The notes beneath the pieces were generated by a model. The model was not told where the DNA came from and ran no database searches. It was given only the letters and a program-made list of their open reading frames with translations. Shown piece after piece: positions 22,301 to 32,118 of a stretch of 64,000 nt of DNA (position 1 is its first letter; each line of letters starts with the position of its first letter). A program made the position numbers and the translations under genes. The stretch is from NCBI GenBank assembly GCA_001051155.2, contig JYIP02000002.1:3541583-3605582 (forward strand), given 5' to 3'. Source of the DNA: Chrysoporthe austroafricana. Its lineage: Eukaryota; Ascomycota; Sordariomycetes; Diaporthales; Cryphonectriaceae.

Positions 22301-24140
22301 CTCTGCCGATCCCGAAGTCACTCGTATGTGAGGCCTTCATCTCCTTCGTGGACGTCATCCACAGCAGGCGACCATCTTCTGACTCGGTGAACCGGACGTC
22401 GGCAAGAAAATGCCATCCCGTAAAGGCAAGGTCATACGACCCCGGTCCACCCGCTGCGTTGGTCATGGATGCGAGAAGCCCGGCGGGAGACGGCTTGTCG
22501 ATCTCCCGAATCAGCTCCTTACCGGTCGGGCTCGAAGTCGACTTCTTCCTGACCAACACCACACAGTCGGAGAAGAGCAGGAGTATGCCGTTCGCATCCT
22601 GGCCCCCCAGCTGGGGTACGTCCGGGCTGAACGGCGGCGCAAGCTCGACAAAATCGACGGCCAGGACCAGGCGGCCCTGCGGCTCGAGGTCAAGAGGCCA
22701 GGACTCGACCATGTTCCGGAGGCGGTGTGTCACGTGAGGCTTGTCCACCAGCGGCTCATCCATGGAACAGATGTTGGTGATGATATCCCGCGCCCTGAGC
22801 ATCAGCTGCAAGGCCGGGTGCGTGATCGGCAGGCACCCCACGATCTGGTCGATGAGCAGGCTGTATCGGGGTAACCGCTGGACGGGCTCGATCAATATCG
22901 ACCGGATCGTCTGGTCGCCCTTCTGCGCCACCCTCTGCCGGAAGCTGGACTGCTTGTCGAGAAAGCCGTTCAGCAGGTGAGGGAAGTTCTGGCTCGCGCG
23001 GATATAGTCCTGGTAGCTGTCCGTGAACTTCGGGAACCACTCCAGGAACAGCCTCGCCACGGAGAGGGCGCCGCTGGGATCCTTGGCTTTCGCAGAGCCG
23101 CCTACCCGGGTGACGCTTCCTTGGGAGCCATCAGCGTGGTTCACCGCACCCCCTTCCGTCTCGTCCATAGCCCTGCGGAGTTCGTGCATGAAGGCCGAGT
23201 TGAGCTCCAGGATGCTGTCGGCCGACCTGGGGAACAGCTTGTCCACCTCCTCCTCGGTCGGGCTGATGCTCTCGGGCGGCCGGTTCTTGGCACACTGCCG
23301 GAACTCCTCCGCGATGACCTTGACCAGTTCTTCCACCTTGGCGACGTAGCGCTCCTCCGTCTCGACGAGCTCCACCAGCTTCACCCGGAGCTCCTCCCTC
23401 TGGTCTTTCGAGAACGACTTGCCCCGGTTCAGCGAGGTCGGTTTCGAAGGTGCCCTCCGCAGTTTTGACGTCGGCAGGAACACGGGCTCGCCCCACAGCC
23501 TCACCAGCGATGTGTACATGCCATATTGCCTCAGCGTCGGGTCGAGTATGTCGTCCTCGTCGTCGGGCACCTCCTCGAGCTCGGCGTCGTTGAGCGGTAT
23601 CACGGAGCCCGGGGGCAGGACCAGGTCGATGTCGACATTGCTGATGTGCTGGGTCTGCAGGGCGCCCGATAATATGTGGATGATCTCGGCGGTGTTCTCG
23701 GACCGGACCATGAACTTGGCGAGGTCGGCTGCATGCTGCTCGCCGAACAGGGCCGGCGCCGAGGCCGGGCGGCGGCCGGCGGCGGCGCTCGGGTACTGTT
23801 TCCTCAGCAGGTTCTTGACGGCGTCGGGGAGCTCGCTGAAGTACTTGAAGAGGCCGAAGGCGAGCCCCCTGTAGACCTCATCTCCCTGGAACTCGCGCGG
23901 CAGGTGGCCGACGACGGAGTAGATGGGGGAGTTCGGGGAGACGGTGAGTCGCGGGAAGGACTGGAGGCCGGCCGGGGTGAAGACGTGGACCTGTATGCGC
24001 GAGCTGTTCTGGGTGTAGTTGGCGGTGGTGGATGCGCCGTGGAAGACCAGGATCGGGAGGTGGCCCAGCAGAGGGTCGTTGGTGTAGTAGAGGGTGACGC
24101 TCTCGGGCGCCAGTGCCAGCTCCTCGGTAACTCGAACCAT
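19366..24140 (-). CDS. BUD3: Bud3-type Rho guanine nucleotide exchange factor
   Basis: Two exons, 24140-21878 and 21824-19366, give 1573 aa; the 53-nt intron has GTAAGG and GCTGAC and ends AACAG, joining LARR-VHQLLSTQFN. The N-terminal region (1-240) is conserved-looking (SVVGHLPREFQGDEVYRGLA). A Dbl-homology domain follows at about 246-460 (VELVETEERYVAKVEELV, EPVQRLPRYSLLIDQIVG) and a PH-like region to about 750. The second exon adds an all-helical region (about 830-1010), a long Ser/Pro-rich disordered part and a C-terminal coiled coil (about 1410-1560). Filamentous-fungal Bud3 proteins have this layout and act at septa, in Neurospora as exchange factor for RHO-4. Assignment to Bud3 rather than another fungal RhoGEF rests on layout and N-terminal sequence. 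Confidence 0.8.
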
Positions 24141-25902
24141 GGCTGCTCAGCGGGCCTGGAGCATGGCTCGCCGGGCGGGGTGAGAACAGCGGTGGGCCTG
24201 GCGGGCAGGGAGCGGGCCGACTCTCTCGAGGGCCGCAGAGGGTGGTCGAGGACGCCGAGGGAGCTTCAGATGAGTCGGTTCGAGGGCCGTATGACGGGCG
24301 GGCGGGCGACTCGAGGGCGCGGAAACGTTTTGTGTTGAGAACAGAACAGAACAGCGCGACTTGGGACGAAAACAAGACCCAGGCCGGACGCTCCAATGGC
24401 GGGGAGTCCTGTGCTGCGGGAACCTGCAGGGACACCTGAGGTGCAGCAAGGTCGTGTGGTCCGGCCGATGCGCGACAGACTGTGGTCGTGGTGTTGGACT
24501 AACGGTGCATGCCAGGCCTGCGCTGTGGCAGGACGGGTCAGGTCAAGCTGCAGTCGGCCGACCTGTCAAGCACCCGGCGGCGGTGGGCGCCAGGACCTGA
24601 AGAGACAAGACGCACGTACACACGCACACACAGACAGACACACAGACACAAACACACAAGATCCTCTGCGCTGCGACGGGATGCGACGACGTGCGGCCGT
24701 GACGAGGTCGCGTGCGTGTGACGATAATGATGATACACCTCGCGAGGAGGGAAAAAAAAAAAAAAAAAAAAAAATGAGGGAACCGGCCGGCGAGGCGGCC
24801 GCGAGCAAGGGTTCGGAGGCGGGGCAAAAAGATTGTACAAGAAACAGAAACGGAGAAACGTGGGAAGGGTTTCGACGTGGAGAGCGAGGTGCCGCCGGGC
24901 TGAGGCGGAGGGAGCAGTCCAGTCTCGTCGAGGTCGTCCGTCTGCAGCGGAGGGAGTGAAGAGGCAAGGTGAGCGCCGCGCAGGTGCGAGTTGCGAGAGC
25001 AGACCACAAGGCCAGAGCCAGACCAGGAGAGAGCAGGCCGGACCAACAGCGGTGGGCTGCCGAGCAGAGAGGACGGCTCGATGATGTGATGTGGTGGGCT
25101 GCTGAATGTTTTGGCGCATGAAAATCAAAGTGGGCTGGCTGGCGATTAGGCGGGCTGGCGGGCGGGCAAGGGCGGGTCGAAACCACAACAATGCCAGTCA
25201 GCGAGGCTTGTCAGATTTCGGATCTCGACGCGGGTGGGACCTCCGGGTCGTTTGTGTACTTGGCTGCTCGCTGCACCGGACTGCGACAGCGCTGTACCGT
25301 GCCGTATCGTCTCGTGGAGACCCTGAACCTGAACCTGGGCCTGGCTGGAAACCTTGGAAGTGTCAGGACCATGCCCGGGGGAGAGGCGGTGTGGATCGGG
25401 GCGTCGACAATCAATATCACACAGGACGCAGCAGCACAGCATAGTAAGTGGGCTGGGCACTGGGCAGTGGGCAGTGGGTACTGAGTATGCGCAGTGGGGA
25501 GCAATCAACCCCAGGGCCAGCGCTCGCTCGCTCCCTCGCCCACTAACTTGCTGCTCTCCCCAGCGCTGCAGCACTGCGTAGGTGCCCGCGAAGTAAACAA
25601 GACCCCACCACCCCAGGCGCGTAGATCCCTGCCAGCAGGGACCACCGCGGCTGTGGCTGCTTAGCGCGGATCTCCTCTCCCCCCCACCGGACGTGGATCG
25701 GAGCCTGCCGAGCTCCCCCGCGGCCCGGCGCAGGGAATACAATAATAACATACTATGCTACATACATACATAGTAATAGTTGTAGTAGTATTTACTCAAA
25801 CCTCTCTCGCGCTGGAGCCTCGCTCTCAAGACACCACACACCACACACGCCCACACAAACACGCACACATCCACCAGCCAGCCAACTATCCACCCAGCCG
25901 CG
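24141..25902. promoter_or_regulatory. Divergent intergenic region between BUD3 and the DCC1-like gene
   Basis: The 1.76 kb between the two start codons contain a degenerate (CA)n block (about 24614-24658), a 23-base A run (24752-24774), short CTGGCTGG-like repeats and an AC-rich leader before the DCC1-like ATG. No protein-coding gene was recognised on either strand. Confidence 0.55.
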
Positions 25903-26280
25903 ATGTCCTCCGCCCAGCCCGCCGGCATCCCCCTCAACCACAACCCCTCGGCCGCCGGCTACAGGCTCCTCGAGCTACCCCCGGAGCTACTCGCCCTCCT
26001 CGAGGCCGACGGCCCGCCGCCCGCCCTCCGCCTCGAGCCCGCCGGCGCCGCCGCCGGCCTCCTCCGCGCCCCCGACGGCCGGACCTGGTCGCTCCGCCAG
26101 AAGAACACCTCCAACGCCCTCATCCTGCTGCAGGCCACCGCCGCCGGCGGCGCCCCCGCCCTGGACGCCGTCGCCACCCTCCACGAGGTGGTCGAGCTCG
26201 TCCCCGAGGCCGAGAGCGCCGGCGCCCCCGCCGCCGCCGCGCGGGGCAAGTGGCACGAGCGGTTCGGCAGGACCAGGTGA
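25903..26280 (+). CDS. DCC1: Short Dcc1-like protein (N-terminal domain only)
   Basis: A single exon of 125 aa. Residues 19-80 (YRLLELPPELLALLEADG, LLRAPDGRTWSLRQKNTSN) fit the N-terminal domain of Dcc1, which with Ctf8 attaches to Ctf18 to form the alternative PCNA loader used in sister-chromatid cohesion. Known Dcc1 proteins are roughly 330-400 aa and end in winged-helix modules; nothing resembling that half is found downstream. The protein ends in a basic segment (GKWHERFGRTR). The last codons, ACCAG|GTGA, also resemble a splice donor, but no continuing exon was found in the next 700 bp. It could be a lineage-specific short form, a truncated copy, or a gene model missing a distant exon. 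Confidence 0.6.
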   Translation: MSSAQPAGIPLNHNPSAAGYRLLELPPELLALLEADGPPPALRLEPAGAAAGLLRAPDGRTWSLRQKNTSNALILLQATAAGGAPALDAVATLHEVVELVPEAESAGAPAAAARGKWHERFGRTR

Positions 26281-27004
26281 CGGGGGGCGGGGGGCGGGGG
26301 GCGCGTGGCTGTCTAGCTGAGACCAGTCGGTGGATGCCCCGTCGCGGCCACGGACGGGGTCGCACCTCTAGGCCCGATGGCGCCGCCGGCCTAGCCCGCG
26401 GCCTGGGCACCTTGCATGGCTAGAGCATTCGCTACTCATCGCCGCGTCTACGCGGCCGTGGATGGGCCAGCCAGGTTGGAGAGCAACATTGAATGGCAGA
26501 TCGAACAAGACCGGCAACGGGGCCCAGAGGCAGAGAGCCTCGTCGTGCTCCTCGGGCACGGCCAATGCGCACGGGAAGACATCAACACCGTGATGAGCTG
26601 ATGCTCCACTAAGAGGAATTCATAATAAAGTATGGATGCTACCGTACGCCTTGTCGACGCCCCCCACGCCATGTCCCATGCATCTTTCTCCCTCCCCCAT
26701 AACGCCTTGGCTGCATCCACGAGAACTTTTCATAATCAGATCTCTAGCGATCTTAGAGACCGCGATGCAATCCGCCATATATTATGTAGCATGCGGGCAG
26801 TAATAGATAAAGAAATAAGGGAGCAATGCTGGGTATCCGCTTGTCATAATTCGTTACACGTAATGTCAGCGCCTCGATGCCTCCTTCCAAGCCTCGCCGG
26901 GCCAGGTAGTGCTGGGCCGTTCCGCCGATCTCGGCCGTTCGTATGTTGCGAAGAATCCAAAGAGACACCGACTCATTTTCGTGCATGCTGGAGAATCATG
27001 CGGA
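26281..27004. other. Intergenic transition to AT-richer sequence
   Basis: The first 130 bases are G-rich (GGGGGGC repeats). From about 26600 to 26870 the sequence is clearly AT-richer than its surroundings. No gene is recognised; a 61-codon open frame at 26416-26601 matches nothing known. Confidence 0.5.
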
Positions 27005-30000
27005 TCACAGGAGCTGTCCATCCCCGAGGTCCGCTACGGCCAGGTCTGGGTTATCACCGAGCGGCCAAAATGCACCAAAGTCCAGTTCCTGCAGATCGCC
27101 ACCCCGGAGCCTCTTTCCCGCGGCGTCGTCGCCTTCTTCGTTGCCAGCGAGGTTGCTCAGCAGAGGAGATAGCGGCCTCGCAAGCTCGCCCTGCTGCGCT
27201 CCCTGCTGGACCGTGGGCTCGGCCACCGGTTCTAGATGGTATGGTGGGGTCCGCAGACGTGCTAGTGGAGGCGGGCTTCCCGCTGGCGATATATATGGTA
27301 GATCTGGCAGGGCTGACATGGCTGGCAGCACTGGCATCATTGGCAGCCTTTGCATGGCTGGCATGGCTGGTAGCGCTGACAGGGGTGGCATATCGGGAAA
27401 ACTCATAGGGGCACGAGCACCAAGAGGGGTGGCCGGATGATCCGGGGGATCACCTCGGTCGAACGACAGCCCCAAGGGAAGCGGTGGCAGTCCGAACGGG
27501 TCGTTGTCTGCCCAGAGGAAATTGTTCAGCGGCTCATCCTGCGGCGCAGCATTTCTAGCCCTGTAAGGGTTCTCATTAGCGACTCCGTGCGGAACTTGAC
27601 CGGCAGGTAACGCGCCAGGTGGCATACTATGTTGAATGCCAGGGACGGCGCTGCTCATGGCTTGGTCCAGCTTTGGCATCACGGCCCCCCAGGCTGCCCA
27701 TTCGGGCCGACGAGCCAGACGGGGAGCCGGACCAGGGGCCGGATGAGGAGCCGGACGGTCAGCCGGACGAGGAGCTAGGTGGTCAACTGCACGGGGAACC
27801 AGGCGGTCAGCCGGACGTGGAGCCGGGTGAGGTGCAGCCGGGAGGGCTTGAGGGGCGGGCTCCAGGTTAGGATACGGCTGTTCGTAGAATGGGCGGAGCG
27901 GTGCTGCCGGGTTCTGTTGTATAGGAAAAGGTAGGTCCGCCTGGACTGGAAGCGGTGCCTGAGCCGGCAGCGGTAGGTCTGGCGCATCTGGGCCTCTCGG
28001 GTACTCGGGGGCTGCTCGGGGAGCCCAAAACATCCGCCCACGCTCATGTATCATCTCCTGCATGCGCCGGACGCCCACTCGTTCAGCACCAGGAGCAATA
28101 CGATGCCCCCTATGGCCGTCTTAGACACCGTTAGTACAGTAGCAGCTAACGAGGCGAGTCTCCCAGCTACTTAGACGTACCTTGCTTTAGTCGCTGCTCC
28201 TCGGCCTTCTTCACACTCTCAGATGTCTTGATCTCCAAGAATGCGACGTCTACGTCCGTGTTCTCCTCGAGAACCTTGCTGCGGGCTTCCTCCTCTGCAA
28301 GTTTCACTTCCTCGGCGTGACGGGCATCGGTCCCCTCGTTGTCAAATAGTGGACATTGGCCAGCTTTGCCTCCTCTCGCGGTATCATTGAAATGTGTGTA
28401 GTCGCAGGACTTGGAACAAGTGTAGCATTGAATGTTGCGGCACTTCGTGCAAGTCATCTGGCAGCTGTCAGTACCACCGTCGTCCGTGTTCATTTTCTGT
28501 ACCAACCTTGTTGCATCCGTTTTCCTTGATGAAAGGAGTGGCGCACTTGTTGCACATCCGTATCAACGCTCTCGACATGGCCTCTTCTATCGTGTGGCGG
28601 GCGGAATAGCCTCGATCGACCGCTGCTTCTTCACAAGACTTTGGGATGTGGGTCTCCTGCCGACAGGCTCGGCAGCTCACCATCTTACAGTCGGGCATCA
28701 GGCAGCGGAACTCCTTGTCCTCCTCCAGGGGTGGATATTCCTGTACAGTCTTCGGGTCAGCCAGGGGAACACTCGGCGGGTGCGGTCTACCCCGCAGGAG
28801 GCGACGAACCATCGCGAACGGACAAAATGGACAGGTCTCGAGGTTCTCTATACCGGCCTCTCGTAGAGCAGCCTCCTGTTCGATGCGGTCCAACGCCGTT
28901 AGGGAAGGTGCGTCGAGAAAGATCTCCCGTTGATGAAGCGGGAACTGGCCTGTGCAGCCATCGGTGGACATGCATTCCAATCTGTACTTGGCGAGGCCTA
29001 TCTGCGTCTCGGCCATCATTCGGGCGCAGTCGCGACAGAACCACTGTTGCGAAGTTCGGATGATTAGCGGGATGCACCAGAGGTTGGCACGTACATAGAG
29101 ACGGAGGGACCACTCACGTGTAGCTCTTCGCCGTCGCAGTGCACCATCCTGTTCAGCGCGTGCTCGACATAGCAGCACCCACAGTCGGCGATGTTTCCTT
29201 CGATCGCTGCCATCTCGAAGTTGTCTTTCTCCTCCTGCTCCTTCCGCCTCTTCTCTTCCGCCTCGGCGGCCTCCGTCGCCAGCACGGCGCGGGCGGCACG
29301 AAACTCCTCCAGCGCCTCCCGTTCGCCCCCATTAAGAAAGCCTCGGAGGCGGTATTCGATCTGCTCGTCGGTGATGGCAACACCAGATTTGCAGACCCTA
29401 GTCTTCTTCCTAAAAGGCGGGTTTCGGTCGTCCCACTGGGCCACGGCTCTGGACAGGCCGAGGTACGTGGGGTAGAGAAGCTTGCCGTGTAGCTCCATGT
29501 ACTTCCGCACGTCTTCCATATACAACTGTGGAAAGAACTGTTGCAAGATGGCGTAGCTGCGCAAGCGTCAGTACGAACACGCCAGCTACGGGCTCGGGCT
29601 GTCAGGTCTTGGAGGCGAGCCGAGACAGGATCGAAACACACCTTGTCTTGAGGTACGAGGATTCCCTGCGCTGCTGCCTGCGCTCCTCGTTGTCCCACTT
29701 CTTCGCGGCGTTCTCCAACGTCATCACGTCGTCCTCGTCCTGGCGCTTCCTCTTGAGGTTCGTCTTGGAGGCCTTGGGATACTGGACGCCGTTCTCCTGC
29801 TGGTTGAGGATGCACTCGATGACGCCATCTGCGGACCAGAGCCGCTCCTCGCAGAGGCCAGTGAGGTGGTCAGGGTCGATATCAGGAAAGATCGAAAGGA
29901 CCGTAGCTCGGCACTCAGATTTCGCCTCGTCACACATCGGGATGGCGCCCAGGGGGGGCGCCAGGACGTCGTCCATGTTGGCCTGTTCAGGCAGGCCTTG

Positions 30001-30258
30001 CAGGTGCGCGAGGTCATCCATCTTGCCAGAGCGCTGTCGGAAGGGAAACAGTACGGCCCGACGTCGCTGGTCTGCAGCTGGAGGTGGAGTCGGGTTGGGG
30101 TGCGGTGGCTGCAGCGACAGCAGTCCGAGGTGGTCGGCAAGCTCTTGGTCCCCTGCCGCCTCGCGATCCCCGCTCCAGCTGGATAAATTCAATCGCAGAG
30201 TCTTATCCTGCCACGGGTTGGGGGAGGGCGGCCAGTCGAGCCTTCCATTTGATTGCAT
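27005..30258 (-). CDS. RNF216/TRIAD3-like RBR E3 ubiquitin ligase
   Basis: Five exons on the minus strand, 30258-29642, 29556-29118, 29043-28507, 28457-28181 and 28119-27005, give 994 aa. RBR ligases take ubiquitin from an E2 at RING1 and pass it through a catalytic cysteine in RING2. A CUE-like ubiquitin-binding segment lies near residue 125-170 (ATVLSIFPDIDPDHL, VIECIL). RING1 starts CGCC at about residue 330 and runs over the exon 2/3 join (EELH-WFCRDCARMM). The IBR part includes FRCLMPDCKMVSCRACRQE. RING2 reads MCNKCATPFIKENGCNKMTC, where the C of GCNK (about residue 529) is the expected catalytic cysteine. The fourth exon adds TCSKSCDYTHF. The last exon encodes 370 residues rich in Pro, Ala, Met and Arg, with PRPADR-like repeats. 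Introns are 85, 74, 49 and 61 nt with good branch sites. Confidence 0.9.
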
Positions 30259-32118
30259 GGTCAGTGTGAGCTAGGCACTAGTGACTTAGGAGTGAAGGAG
30301 GATGGACAGGTTGGAGCCGGCCCTCAGGTTGGGGGGTGGACGGGGGGAGGGGGTAGAGTGAATATGTAATGAAGGAGAGAGAGCCCAGATCCAACATAAG
30401 TCTCGGATACAGGACGGACGAGCGTGCAGTGAGCGTCGTGCTCCCAGTCACAAGCCGAGAAGCAGCCAGGGGAGATAAGAAGGCGATGTATAAGAAGGGA
30501 ACAGCCTCCTCCGCAGCCGGCTCACAGCCCTCGCACAGAGATCAGGTCGGGGCAGTATCGAGGACCTTGGCCTCATCCCAGGGCGAGGTGGGAAGCGTTC
30601 GGCCGCCTGAGGATGCCTCGTGAGCTTCGCTCGCGTGGGACTCGAGGTCGAGGCAACCGCCAGCTCATGCAGGAAGTACCACAGAGGCAGCCGTAGTGTG
30701 CGACCGGAGGGTTCGGGGGCCTGGAGGCTGCAAACAGCTCCGGGGGGCAAGGCTGCTGCTGAACAACGAGAGTCGGCGGCTCACCTCGAAGGCTTGGTGC
30801 GAGTCCTGACAGGACACCAGAGAAGGGAGAGCTGAGGATGTTGAGATGTGAGGTGTCATACATCCTGAACCAAGCTGAGGATATCCTTCCCTCCCTCCCC
30901 TGGCGCGGCCCAGCTCCCAATAGAACGAATGTAGACGGGGTCGGGGCTAGGTCTGCCTCTAGACCGCAGACTGGCAGCTTCGTGACGGCCCCGAGACGGC
31001 TCCGTGACGGGACGACGGCGCGGAGGGGCACGGTCGGCTTCTGTAGTCGGGTGAGTGTTGCGGGCGGGACTGACTGCCTCCCAAGTAAAACAATAGCAGC
31101 AACAATGACAACAACAACAGCAACAAAAAGGACCCAGGCTGGGATGGCACGCAGCACGGCGAGCCCTGAGGCCCTGTCTCTCTCTCTCCTCTGCGGGGAA
31201 CGCGCTCCAGCTCGTGCCAATAGCAGGACAGAGGCAGACTGCTTGCCTCGCGGTTAGACTGCCGCCTGGTCGTCTGTGAGCCGCGAAGGGAGGGATACAG
31301 CAGGGCACGAGGAGGGGACTGGAGGGCAAAAAGTAATACGTCAGTTCCAGCCCAGACGGTCACTCCTGATTTGGCTACAATGTGCCCCTCCACTGCGTCG
31401 TTTGGACTGAAGTGTTTGCGCACCACCTGATCCGTCCCACCTCCAATACCACCACCACCACCACCACCACTGTACGAACGTGCTAGTACCATACCATAGT
31501 AGTACTATGGCACTATGGTGACTGGATGACCACCTACTGAGTGCTGCTGAGTAGGCGAGCGCTCCGGCCGCACCCCTGCTCCCGCCTGCAGGGCCAGAAG
31601 GCGAACCGCGCTACCGATATCCCTGTCCTGGTTGGCGGCAATCGAACCACTGCGCCTCACAAGGCACATCGCGAATCTGTGCCGGGGTCGACGGCCCCGG
31701 ATGGCCCAGGTGGAACAAGTGAGGGACCTGTACTTATGTAGCAGAGCGTAGAGCCGAGAGGTCCTGGTCTATAGCGCCGCCAGGATGGTGCCGAGACCGG
31801 TCGTTCTGCCTACCGGGAGGGCGGCTTGTCCTTCCGCCCAGAGCGCCCTCTCAATCAGGGCAGCATGACCGTGGTGGAATACTGGGCACCGCGGTGGTGG
31901 GAGGGTCTCGACGCTTATCGGCTACAGAACTGGATCCCTGCATTGGATCGTAAGCCCACGTACTAAGCAAGTAGATCATCAACTATCCGCTTGCACGGGC
32001 ACCCCGCTCAAGACGACAGGGCACGACGGGGCCGCGCTCTATCCTGGACTCGTGCCCGCTTCGTTAGGGCCAGGGTCATAGCTCATGAAACCGACAGCTC
32101 GCCACGTGCGCAGTAGTG
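30259..32118. other. Intergenic region between the RBR ligase and RAD4
   Basis: This holds the 5' flank of the RBR gene and the 3' flank of RAD4. It contains a CAA-rich segment (about 31085-31130) and a (CCA)n run (about 31448-31470). A long minus-strand open frame at 30573-31220 has no ATG start, and its one hydrophobic stretch is made by the CAA-rich repeat. Confidence 0.6.

Noticed and set aside
22977..23468. Plus-strand frames opposite the BUD3 DH domain
   Set aside because: They have no recognisable motif and are explained by the minus-strand RhoGEF frame.
30573..31220. Possible single-pass membrane protein (-)
   Set aside because: There is no ATG start; the hydrophobic stretch comes from a CAA-rich simple repeat and the rest matches nothing.
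31541..31741. Possible tRNA in sequence containing GGTTCGATTG on the minus strand
   Set aside because: No paired acceptor, D or anticodon stems could be built around the T-loop-like motif.
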